From positions 1 to 23,253 of IMG/VR virus record IMGVR_UViG_3300021131_000049: DNA of 23,253 bases; one strand, written 5' to 3'. The DNA is from a virus. Shown one piece after another: positions 12,940 through 19,785 of this stretch (its first letter is position 1; the number at the start of each line of letters is the position of its first letter). The notes below the pieces were generated by a model. It was given only the letters and a program-made list of their open reading frames with translations. It did no database searches and had not been told where the DNA came from. Position numbers and translations under genes: made by a program.

Positions 12940-13410
12940 TTATAAGTTTTGTTCCCTGCGCTCTCTGGTCAGTTGTTTTACATGAGTGTATAATTCTAAG
13001 GTAGTACCGTCGAAGTCTTCCATAATGAGCTCCAATTCGTCTGGATGTATGTTGAAAGTGGCTTTGAAGTCCTTCTTCATCTTTCTTAGGATTTCTTTTT
13101 CTTCTTTTTGGTAATCGTCAATTAATCGCTTCCATCTAGCACCGAATAGACTTCTGTGTTCTAGCTGATCTTCGTAGAATCTAATGCCGTTGATCTTGTC
13201 GGCCAATAGATAGTTTTCCATCTGTGCTTGATAGTAATAATCCGAGTGTTCGTAATCTCCGTTAATTATCTTGTCGTACAGAGGAGCTTTATCGGGCAAC
13301 GTCTGTCTAACTTCGTAACGTCTCCACCAAACAAATTGATTGTATCGTTTGGGCGTTAAGTTGGACAGTTGGTCTTGTAAAAATTCGCGTGATAGTTTGG
13401 TTGCGATCAT
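12940..13410 (-). CDS. Hypothetical charged protein
   Basis: A 156-residue, predominantly helical and highly charged protein. It contains PKRYNQFVWWRRYE near residue 20, several Tyr/Asp-rich segments (EHSDYYYQAQ), and a Lys/Glu helix (about 96-117) that may form a coiled coil. No catalytic motif or signal peptide is recognised. It ends 2 bases before the next gene. Its start follows AATAAAAGTT, an A-rich leader seen before other starts in this window. The 47-base gap upstream separates it from the thymidylate synthase homologue. Confidence 0.6.
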   Translation of the reverse strand: MIATKLSREFLQDQLSNLTPKRYNQFVWWRRYEVRQTLPDKAPLYDKIINGDYEHSDYYYQAQMENYLLADKINGIRFYEDQLEHRSLFGARWKRLIDDYQKEEKEILRKMKKDFKATFNIHPDELELIMEDFDGTTLELYTHVKQLTRERREQNL

Positions 13411-13450
13411 AACTTTTATTTAGGTAAATGTACTCAATACAGGTAGACGG

Positions 13451-13466
13451 GAGAAATTTATTTCTC
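13451..13466 (-). other. Perfect inverted repeat GAGAAA-N4-TTTCTC at a gene end
   Basis: A six-base stem with a four-base loop spans the stop codon of the thymidylate synthase homologue. On the minus strand it reads GAGAAATAAATTTCTC, followed by CCCGTC rather than a T run, so it is not a standard intrinsic terminator. It could stabilise an mRNA end or be chance in an AT-rich region. Confidence 0.35.
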
Positions 13467-14099
13467 TAGCATATCGTAATGTCTTGGGTACACGTGTAAG
13501 TTGGTGATCATCCAGTGCATTTCGCCTACCGGTAAATCTAATTGAAAGGCAACCATTTCCATAAGCTTAGCGAAGGTATATTGATCGTTACAGAAACCAT
13601 AAACTAAGTCGATGGATCTTGCGAATACGCTTAAGTGCAGCTTATCGTCTTTGATGTAAAAATTAAGTACGTCGTTACACGGAGTATCGTAAGCGTAACG
13701 GTCCAATTCATTGATATCGTAGTGAACAACTATCGCTCTTCTACTTTGAGGATTGTTCTTTAGTTCTGCGATTGCTCTGGCTAACTGACAGTTTTTGTTC
13801 CAAAAGTAACCGTAGTTGGAATTTACTTCAGTCGTATTGGGTACCATCATGTTTTTCCATATCTTGGCGCGTTCTGATATTTCAGTGGCGTCTCTATCTC
13901 CTTTAAGGTACCAGTTCCACTCGTACTCTGCGTACTCTGTGTTGAACTTACGTTGAGGTGTGGTAACAATTTTGTTACCTACTTCTACTAACGTGAATAC
14001 TTCGTTGAATACTGCTTTAGTACCAGCGAAATCTTCGCCTAAATTCATAATATCTTGAAACAATACTTCGAATGCGTGCGTTGCGTCTTTATATCTCAT
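13458..14099 (-). CDS. Thymidylate synthase family; possible dCMP hydroxymethylase
   Basis: A 213-residue enzyme of the thymidylate synthase family. Phosphate-binding Arg120/Arg121 are in QSRRAIV, the nucleophile Cys141 is in YDTPCNDVLNF, the RSxD motif is 161-164, and HVY (202-204) is the conserved sugar-contact motif. In thymidylate synthases G-x-P-F-N follows RSxD and the Asn reads uracil. Here the sequence is GFCND, and counting from the Gly places Asp172 at that site, as in T4 dCMP hydroxymethylase, where Asp selects cytosine. The protein is short (E. coli ThyA 264, T4 gp42 about 246). Product could be dTMP or 5-hydroxymethyl-dCMP. It overlaps the dCMP deaminase gene by 11 bases. Confidence 0.85.
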   Translation of the reverse strand: MRYKDATHAFEVLFQDIMNLGEDFAGTKAVFNEVFTLVEVGNKIVTTPQRKFNTEYAEYEWNWYLKGDRDATEISERAKIWKNMMVPNTTEVNSNYGYFWNKNCQLARAIAELKNNPQSRRAIVVHYDINELDRYAYDTPCNDVLNFYIKDDKLHLSVFARSIDLVYGFCNDQYTFAKLMEMVAFQLDLPVGEMHWMITNLHVYPRHYDMLEK

Positions 14100-14499
14100 A
14101 CTTTTCTACTTTTACGAATTGTGATAAAAATTCTACAGGGCTCAAATCTCTGTAATCTTCTAGGTAAACTACGCGTTTGATTCCCGATTGGATAATCAAT
14201 TTACAACAATCCTTGCACGGGGATAAACTTAAGTATAGGGTGCTACCGTCCACCGAATTTCCCGATTTCGCTGCTTTCAATACTGCATTGGACTCTGCGT
14301 GCAATACTTCGTCTTTGGTGACATTATTTTCTTCGCAAGAATTGTCCATTCCTGCCGGGGTGCCATTGTACCCAAAAGATATCACGTTACCGTCCTTCAC
14401 CAACACTGCGCCCACTTTTGATCTGGTGCAGTACGATAATAGGCCTATTTCCTTTGCGATGTTGATAAATGTTTTATCTAACTTCTGTTGTTTGTTCAT
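14089..14499 (-). CDS. dCMP deaminase
   Basis: A 136-residue zinc-dependent deaminase. The zinc and catalytic motif HAES is at 67-70 (Glu69 proton shuttle), and PCKDC has Cys95 and Cys98. SKVGAVLVKDGNVIS and GYNGTPAGMDNSCE form the substrate side. The enzyme converts dCMP to dUMP, feeding thymidylate synthesis. Adjacent dUTPase and the thymidylate synthase homologue make a compact pathway dUTP/dCMP to dUMP to dTMP. It is slightly shorter than cellular enzymes. Its start overlaps the dUTPase stop as TAATG. Confidence 0.93.
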   Translation of the reverse strand: MNKQQKLDKTFINIAKEIGLLSYCTRSKVGAVLVKDGNVISFGYNGTPAGMDNSCEENNVTKDEVLHAESNAVLKAAKSGNSVDGSTLYLSLSPCKDCCKLIIQSGIKRVVYLEDYRDLSPVEFLSQFVKVEKYEI

Positions 14500-14927
14500 T
14501 ATATACCTGTTGATCCGAATCCACCTGCTCCTCTCTCTGTATTTCTTTGCGGTAATTCTGGTAGTACGTGTACGTCCATATAACTTACTGGAACTAACAC
14601 GAATTGGGTTAATTTTTGACCAGCTTTGATTTCTGTTGCAGCGTTAGACGTGTTGATTAAGTGTAAGTGAATTTCTCCTTCGTAATCTTCGTCCACTACG
14701 CATGCTCCAACAGAAAGTCCTTGCTTAACTGCAACGCCCGATTTGTTGAATGCGATTAAAGCGTAACCCGAAGGTACGTGAGCCTTGATGCCCGATGGGA
14801 TTAATACCGACTCGTTTGGTTTTAATACGATTCCTGGATAATCCTCTGGTACGTAGAAGTCCAAACCTGCTGATTGGCTCGTGCCTCTACTTGGTGTTTT
14901 TACGTTTCTTACTTTCTGAATGTTCAT
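14499..14927 (-). CDS. dut: dUTPase (trimeric type)
   Basis: A 142-residue dUTP pyrophosphatase. The five family motifs are in order: AGLDFY (about 20-25), PSGYALIAFNKSG (52-64, with NKSG where many have RSG), GACVVDEDYEGEI (74-86), AGQKLTQFVLVPV (102-114) and ERGAGGFGSTG (131-141, the C-terminal P-loop-like arm). It removes dUTP and supplies dUMP. The frame runs to ATG 14951, with further ATGs at 14936 and 14927; 14927 is chosen because it starts at the first strand and reduces the overlap with the upstream gene, which is 41 bases even then. Arg/Lys residues before the AGLD strand are typical. Confidence 0.93.
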   Translation of the reverse strand: MNIQKVRNVKTPSRGTSQSAGLDFYVPEDYPGIVLKPNESVLIPSGIKAHVPSGYALIAFNKSGVAVKQGLSVGACVVDEDYEGEIHLHLINTSNAATEIKAGQKLTQFVLVPVSYMDVHVLPELPQRNTERGAGGFGSTGI

Positions 14928-15192
14928 TCTGTACATTGTTTTGATAGTCATTTAGTGATGCAATATACGCAACACAATCTAATAAGTTGTCTTCTTTGTG
15001 ATTATAAGATTGTCTTGATAACTTTAAGGCGATCATACAATTGTACATGTCAACTGCAGTGATGTCCTTTCTTGATAATAAAGACGCAATCTTGGCAGCT
15101 TCTTGCATGCCTTCTTGAAATGGACCGTACTGGCGCTCCTTTTCTTCGTTTCTTTCGAATACGATTTCGTTTGCTTTGAGTAATATATTCAT
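14887..15192 (-). CDS. Small helical MazG-like / DUF6378-type protein
   Basis: A 101-residue protein, all helical, with RQYGPFQEGMQEAAKIAS, DMYNCMIALKLSRQ and YNHKEDNLLDCVAYIASL. This three-part signature, RQYG, then a M-x-x-(L/A)LKxxR helix, then H-x-E-D-(N/S)-x-x-D-x-x-x-Y, is shared by a widespread phage family related to MazG-like NTP pyrophosphatases, where the last E and D bind metal. Nucleotide pyrophosphatase activity is plausible given the dUTPase next door but unproven. The C-terminal tail (NVQNEHSESKKRKNTK) lies in the part of the gene that overlaps the dUTPase start region in another frame. Confidence 0.7.
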   Translation of the reverse strand: MNILLKANEIVFERNEEKERQYGPFQEGMQEAAKIASLLSRKDITAVDMYNCMIALKLSRQSYNHKEDNLLDCVAYIASLNDYQNNVQNEHSESKKRKNTK

Positions 15193-15197
15193 GACTT

Positions 15198-15761
15198 TTA
15201 TTTGTGCTTTTTAAATAGTACCAACGTAGGTATGTTCAATAATTTAAACTGACCGTAATTCCAATCTTGACCCAATTTGTTTAGGTTTTTTATAAGAATG
15301 GCCTTATAAAGATTGTGCTTTTGTGGGTCGGAATAAGAGCCGTTAATGGGTTGCCCGGTTTTTGACATGGCCAAAAATAAAAGAGCTTCAACTTGTTTGT
15401 GCGATTTAACGAACTGTATCGTTATTTCGGATACTGTCTTTAGCACTTTTATTAGGGTAGAATAGTCCAGCTTTTTTGCTTGGGTGTCCGTACCGTTAAT
15501 TATGTATCCAACGTTGTAGGTATTATTTGCAGATGGGTTGCCAGGAATTTTAAGGCCGTTCAATAAATTCTGATCGATATCTCCTGTGCTAAATTTGACA
15601 ACTGCGCTTAGGTCTTGGTTTATGTCAAAAGAGTACTGCAAGTCGTTGATCTTTTTTACTGGGTAAGAAAGCATCTTATCGAGATCACCGACTTCGGACA
15701 TTATTTCTTCCAGTAGAATTACTAGCTTTAATGGACTCATGTAGTCTGATTCTGTTTTCAT
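15198..15761 (-). CDS. Hypothetical protein
   Basis: A 187-residue protein with no recognised motif. The N-terminal half (LKLVILLEEIMSEVGDLDKM) is helical. The middle has strands (YNVGYIING) and the end has a hydrophobic strand (LLNIPTLVLFKKHK). Mixed alpha/beta, no signal peptide. ATG at 15761 is the first start; ATG 15740 (MSPLKLV) is possible, and a promoter-like box lies only 3 bases before the first ATG, which would favour the later start or leaderless translation. The spacing to the downstream gene is 5 bases. Confidence 0.6.
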   Translation of the reverse strand: MKTESDYMSPLKLVILLEEIMSEVGDLDKMLSYPVKKINDLQYSFDINQDLSAVVKFSTGDIDQNLLNGLKIPGNPSANNTYNVGYIINGTDTQAKKLDYSTLIKVLKTVSEITIQFVKSHKQVEALLFLAMSKTGQPINGSYSDPQKHNLYKAILIKNLNKLGQDWNYGQFKLLNIPTLVLFKKHK

Positions 15762-15764
15762 GGA

Positions 15765-15774
15765 ATAAATATAA
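15765..15774 (-). promoter_or_regulatory. Weak promoter-like box TTATATTTAT
   Basis: Reads TTATATTTAT on the minus strand, nine of ten bases of the box at 9375 and 20303, in the 36-base gap between two genes. It is very close to the downstream ATG (15761), so a transcript from it would be nearly leaderless unless ATG 15740 is used. AT-richness makes chance plausible. Confidence 0.25.
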
Positions 15775-15797
15775 AAAATAATGGGATCCCGGTAAAA

Positions 15798-16685
15798 TTA
15801 ATCTTTGTAGTAGGCCTTGAAGTCTCTAAAATCTCCCCACTCGCGACTTGAATCGATGTCCTTGGGTTTAATCGTTGGTTTGGGCATATTACCGGCCACG
15901 TTCCAGAACCAATCCCCCTGCTGTCCATGGCTCTTTAGGAGCTCCCAACCTTTGGCATCGTATGTTTGTATAGAATCGAAAGGAGTCTGCACCCTTGAAG
16001 CTTTTAAGAACGGTCTATCGTGAGTGTAGAATTTAGCTCTACCGAGTTCTCCGTCCTGTACGTTTCTTGCAACAGCAACCGCATTAAATTTGGTGTTCGG
16101 TAAAGCTATCTGTAAAGTACGAGATAAAACTCCAGTAGAAAATACTGTCCACATTGTTTCGATATCGGTGTTTTTAAAATTATCGTGGAATATTCTAACT
16201 CCACCGGCAACCACCATCTCGTGCTTTAGACCGAAAGGTAAATATTTTGCGCCGATTCTTTCTGCGAATTGTTTCGCCCATATGTTTGCGGTAGGCATCG
16301 CAGGAATCTTTACGAACAGTGGAATTCCACCGTTTTCTATTGCGGTTAGTTGGTGCTCCGAAGCCTCTTTTGACGCTGGCATAACTAAATACAATTTTTT
16401 GTTGTACTTCTTTGCCAAGTGACAAAGCGAATAAGGCGCGTAACCTGTTCTTGGCGCTACGTAAACCATTGCGTCCTCTTTTACTTGAGAGATCATGAAA
16501 TCTCCCATCTTTGCTTTGGTACCGAATTGGAATTCTCCATCGTCGACTACGTTGAATCCATCGTACTGTTTTACTTTGAACGTAAAATCGTGTTTGTAAT
16601 CTTTTGTCATGTTCAAGTAGTAGTTTAAATCTCTACCGTTGGACATGTCCAAGTTGGATTGATCTGTTGTTTTATTTAGAAACAT
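15798..16685 (-). CDS. PLP-dependent fold-type-II-like protein
   Basis: A 295-residue protein. The order of segments resembles the tryptophan-synthase-beta/ACC-deaminase family: FGTKAKMGDF (55-63, Lys57 where the family has the PLP lysine in GGNK), VYVAPRTGYAPYSLCHLAKKY (75-94, like the S/T-G-N-H helix), LYLVMPASKEASEHQLTAIENGG (98-120, like IVMP...K...GA), and VFSTGVLSRTLQIALP (181-196, like GGGGxxAG). The last segment lacks the Gly-rich PLP phosphate loop (STGVLS instead of GGGG), so the cofactor may be absent or bound differently. I do not know a phage function. It overlaps the upstream SGNH-like gene by 14 bases, which implies a joint role. Confidence 0.55.
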   Translation of the reverse strand: MFLNKTTDQSNLDMSNGRDLNYYLNMTKDYKHDFTFKVKQYDGFNVVDDGEFQFGTKAKMGDFMISQVKEDAMVYVAPRTGYAPYSLCHLAKKYNKKLYLVMPASKEASEHQLTAIENGGIPLFVKIPAMPTANIWAKQFAERIGAKYLPFGLKHEMVVAGGVRIFHDNFKNTDIETMWTVFSTGVLSRTLQIALPNTKFNAVAVARNVQDGELGRAKFYTHDRPFLKASRVQTPFDSIQTYDAKGWELLKSHGQQGDWFWNVAGNMPKPTIKPKDIDSSREWGDFRDFKAYYKD

Positions 16686-17625
16686 TTAGTATTTCGTTTA
16701 AGTATGCATAGTGTTTTGGGCGTAAGTGTACGGATTGCTTCATCTCTAAAATGTCTAGCATCTTGGTTCCGTCTTCGTCTATCCACTCTGTAGGCCATTT
16801 AATTACTTTCAAGCCCGATTCGTTGATGATGTTGTTTGCGATCTGTCTTAATTTCATTCTTTGTACTCGAGTACCGAAGAAAGGTTGTTTCTTGTACAAA
16901 CCGGTGCCAGGAATTTTTCTTGATTCGTGTTCTACTGGTAACAACTCTACTAAAGTACAATCGTTCAATTGTTTAGCGAACTCTACGTATCTTGTGAATA
17001 GATCTATAGTCGCTTGCTTTGGATCTTCTTGTCTCATTAAGTGAAATCTTAAGTCAATATTACCGAAGTACAAAGTAGTCTCGTCGAACAATTCGTTGAG
17101 AGAACCAATTTCAGCAGAATTTCTTTTTAAGAATCCGTGCAAAGTTCTACCGGCAGTAAACTCCAAAGAATATCCTGGTCTCCATACTGATAAAGCATGG
17201 GAATCTCCGATAACCGATTTTCTATTTACTAGACCATGAGCCATAAAAGTGTTGTACCAAGGCAATTCACCGACTTCTGGATACGTTACTCCTTCGATCT
17301 TTAATCTTTGATTGAACTTGTTGAAGTCGAAAGACGTATTAGAATATCTTATCTCGCCTTTGAACTCTGCGATCGCTTTCATCTTCTCTGTGTGAATTGG
17401 CTGTGGACCGCCAGGAACATTAAACGATCCTTCAACGAAATTAACTCCTTCGCAAACGTACAACATATCGTAAGAACCCCAATCACTAGGATCGGGGTTT
17501 ACGTCTACTGTATCGTCAGGATGGTTATCTTTCAACATTCTTGTTTGGATTATGCCGTACCCTCCTCCCTGTGAGTTAAGAGTTGAACCGACATTTCCCA
17601 TGATTGATATTAATCCTATTTTCAT
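16672..17625 (-). CDS. SGNH-hydrolase-like protein
   Basis: A 317-residue protein. The first 130 residues are of unknown fold: MKIGLISIMGNVGST, SYDMLYVCEGVNF. From about 138 the sequence matches the SGNH/GDSL hydrolase pattern: VIGDSHALSVW (Ser142 as nucleophile), YFGNIDLRF (188-191, like block III GxND) and a late His in SVHLRPKHY. The family covers esterases and deacetylases of sugars, lipids and other substrates. The D of the final DxxH is not in its usual position, so activity is uncertain. No signal peptide; acts in the cytoplasm. It starts after GroEL with a 21-base gap that is A-rich. Confidence 0.6.
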   Translation of the reverse strand: MKIGLISIMGNVGSTLNSQGGGYGIIQTRMLKDNHPDDTVDVNPDPSDWGSYDMLYVCEGVNFVEGSFNVPGGPQPIHTEKMKAIAEFKGEIRYSNTSFDFNKFNQRLKIEGVTYPEVGELPWYNTFMAHGLVNRKSVIGDSHALSVWRPGYSLEFTAGRTLHGFLKRNSAEIGSLNELFDETTLYFGNIDLRFHLMRQEDPKQATIDLFTRYVEFAKQLNDCTLVELLPVEHESRKIPGTGLYKKQPFFGTRVQRMKLRQIANNIINESGLKVIKWPTEWIDEDGTKMLDILEMKQSVHLRPKHYAYLNEILNVSK

Positions 17626-17646
17626 AACATTTTATTTATATCTAAA

Positions 17647-19266
17647 TTACATCATTCCCGCTAAAGGGTTCATTTCATCTTTCTCGTCAGCGCCTTTTTT
17701 CTCGAATACAACCGACTCGGTAGTTAAAATTGTACCGGCTACAGAAGATGCGTTTTTAAGTGCGGTGATAACTACCTTCGCTGGATCGATGATACCTGCC
17801 TCGATAGCGTTTACCATAACGTGATTCTTGGCGTCGTATATTTGACCGTCCTTAGGAACGAATGTGTACCAGTCTTCGATTCCTGCATTGTCCAAAATTT
17901 TCTTGAACGGAGCTTGAATGGCTTTTTGAACGATAGATCGACCGATTGCATCGTTAGTTGATTCTTCTGCGTATTGCTCTAAAGAAGCTTGGAATAAAGC
18001 AGATCCACCGCCTGGTACGATACCGTCCGCTAACGCAGCTTTGGTTGCGTACAACGCGTCCTCTACTCTATCTTTCTTTTCTTTGATCTCGATATCGGAA
18101 TTTCCTCCAACATTGATAATAGCAACACCGCCGACCAATTTACCCAATCTCTCTTGTAACTTCTCTTTCTCGTAGAATGAAGTAGCCTTTTCGATTTGCT
18201 CTTTGATCTCTTCTGCTCTTGCTTCGATTTTAGCTTCGTCGCCTTTACCGTCCACAATTGTAGTTTCTTCTTTAGATATAGTCGCTAAACGAGCAATACC
18301 AAGGAATTCGCTTAATTGTTGAGGAGTTAATTTGTCCAATTTGTGTCCTTTGTCTTTTGAAATAACTTGACCACCGGTTAAGATAGCGATGTCTTCCAAG
18401 ATCAACGTTTTTCTTTCGCCAAAATCAGGAGCTTTAACCGCACACACTTGTACTATACCTCTCATTTTGTTTACGATCAATGTAGCCAATGCTTCGTCTC
18501 CGATATCTTCTGAAATGATCAATAAAGCTCTGTTCTCTGCGTTTGCTTTTGTTAATGCTTGTAACAACTCTTGCGCAGAAGAAATTCTACCGTCGTACAA
18601 TAACACTAAAGGATTTTCCAATCCAGCTTGCATCGTTGTATTGTTAGTAACGAAGTAAGGAGATTTGTAACCTCTATCGAATTGCATACCTTCTACAATC
18701 TCTAAGCTAGTTTCACCTGTCTTAGACTCTTCGATGGTTACAACACCTTCGCGACCAACTTTTCCGATTGCAGTAGCGATTAAGTTACCAACTTCTGGAT
18801 CGTTGTTACCTGAGATCGTTGCAACTTGTTTTATTTGCTCTTCAGATCCGACTTCGATCGCCAACTTCTTAATGTTGTTAACTACTTCTTTTACCGTTTT
18901 GTCGATAGCATTTTTAATTTCTACCGCGTTAGAACCTTGACGAATTACTTTCAATCCTTCTCTTACGATTTCAGTGGCCAATAAAGTAGAAGTAGTCGTA
19001 CCGTCTCCAGCCTCGTTAGCTGATTTGATACTTACTTGCTTTACTAACTGAGCTCCTAAGTCTTCTACGTCGTCTTCCAATTTGTGGAAAGCTTTAGCGA
19101 CAGTAACACCGTCCTTAGTAACTTTTACTTCACCGCTTTGTTCTTTTATCAAAACAGTTCTACCACCAGGTCCTAAAGTTGAAGACACTGATTGGTTTAA
19201 TTTGTTGATACCGGCCAATAACTTTTCTTTAAGTTCCGTACCGCTTATGTTTGTTGTTGTACTCAT
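17647..19266 (-). CDS. groEL: GroEL chaperonin (phage-encoded)
   Basis: A full-length 539-residue group I chaperonin (E. coli 548). Equatorial ATP site: LGPGGR (31-36), TKDG with Asp52, and GDGTTT (87-92); the late hydrolysis Asp is in DRVEDAL. Apical substrate-binding residues RGYKSPYF, ELLQAL and ALATLIV match those of GroEL. The C-terminus is a short NPLAGMM instead of a GGM repeat tail. LGPGGR replaces the usual LGPKGR, a change at a highly conserved lysine. It is complete and in frame, so it is likely active in folding phage proteins. GroES lies 4 bases upstream. Phage-encoded GroEL is known from a few large phages. Confidence 0.97.
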   Translation of the reverse strand: MSTTTNISGTELKEKLLAGINKLNQSVSSTLGPGGRTVLIKEQSGEVKVTKDGVTVAKAFHKLEDDVEDLGAQLVKQVSIKSANEAGDGTTTSTLLATEIVREGLKVIRQGSNAVEIKNAIDKTVKEVVNNIKKLAIEVGSEEQIKQVATISGNNDPEVGNLIATAIGKVGREGVVTIEESKTGETSLEIVEGMQFDRGYKSPYFVTNNTTMQAGLENPLVLLYDGRISSAQELLQALTKANAENRALLIISEDIGDEALATLIVNKMRGIVQVCAVKAPDFGERKTLILEDIAILTGGQVISKDKGHKLDKLTPQQLSEFLGIARLATISKEETTIVDGKGDEAKIEARAEEIKEQIEKATSFYEKEKLQERLGKLVGGVAIINVGGNSDIEIKEKKDRVEDALYATKAALADGIVPGGGSALFQASLEQYAEESTNDAIGRSIVQKAIQAPFKKILDNAGIEDWYTFVPKDGQIYDAKNHVMVNAIEAGIIDPAKVVITALKNASSVAGTILTTESVVFEKKGADEKDEMNPLAGMM

Positions 19267-19270
19267 AATA

Positions 19271-19564
19271 TTAATCTTCTATCACAGATAGAATCTCTGT
19301 GTCTTTGGTTAAAAAATAATCTTCGCCGCCTACTGAGATCTTCATAGTTCCCATCTTTGGAATCAGAACTTTCTGTCCAACCTGGAATTGAGAATCTACG
19401 TACTCTCCGCGATGCCAGTTGTAGGTTTGGCTTACTGCAATAACTTCGCCCATTTCAGGACGTTCCTTTCCAAGATCAGGTATTACGATATTACCGTAGG
19501 TCTGCTCTTGTTCTTCTACTGGTTTCAATACTGCGAAACCGTTTTTTGGGTTTAATTTACTCAT
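19271..19564 (-). CDS. groES: GroES co-chaperonin (phage-encoded)
   Basis: A 97-residue protein, same length as E. coli GroES. N-terminal strand NGFAVLKPVEE, the mobile loop QTYGNIVIPD with the hydrophobic tripeptide IVI that contacts GroEL (IVL in E. coli), then PEMGEVIAV and a core ending VGQKVLIPKMG, FLTKDTEILSVIE. The loop is followed by an unusual LGKERPEMGE. The order GroES then GroEL and a 4-base gap (TAA-TATT-ATG) matches the cellular groESL operon. T4 uses a GroES-like gp31 only; here both partners are present, so a self-contained chamber is likely. Confidence 0.93.
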   Translation of the reverse strand: MSKLNPKNGFAVLKPVEEQEQTYGNIVIPDLGKERPEMGEVIAVSQTYNWHRGEYVDSQFQVGQKVLIPKMGTMKISVGGEDYFLTKDTEILSVIED

Positions 19565-19569
19565 ATATT

Positions 19570-19761
19570 TTATTCTGTGATTATTTGTAATTCTTCTATC
19601 TCTTCCGTAAAATAGAACATATCGTTATTCTTGAAGACGTGCGGCGTATTGAATAGCTCTTTAGCGAGATCTAAATTCAATATGCGCTCTTCTGCGTAAA
19701 TTTTCTTTACTAAGAAAAGACGATCGTTTACTTTAATGAAGTTTTTGCAAATTGAGAACAT
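19570..19761 (-). CDS. Hypothetical 63-residue protein
   Basis: A small protein between Hsp20 and GroES. It is mixed strand and helix (FIKVNDRLFLVKKIYAEER, AKELFNTPHVFKN) with an acidic end (TEEIEELQIITE). No motif is recognised. Support is positional: it fills the gap between two chaperone genes with 5 bases to the GroES start, and the start has the local CAGTTATG context. A chaperone accessory role would be speculation. Confidence 0.55.
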   Translation of the reverse strand: MFSICKNFIKVNDRLFLVKKIYAEERILNLDLAKELFNTPHVFKNNDMFYFTEEIEELQIITE

Positions 19762-19785
19762 AACTGGTTACTTGGTAGGACTTGC

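Noticed and set aside
16195-16425. 76-codon frame inside the PLP-like gene on the same strand, and similar internal frames (6882-7118, 9743-9997, 18063-18257)
   Set aside because: All lie within larger genes with recognisable domains and have compositions typical of shifted reading.
17647-19564. GroEL/GroES as evidence that the window is bacterial chromosome
   Set aside because: The flanking genes (proofreading-only family A polymerase, dUTPase, dCMP deaminase, small phage proteins, holin-like genes), single-strand organisation and extreme packing fit a phage much better; no bacterial housekeeping neighbours are present.
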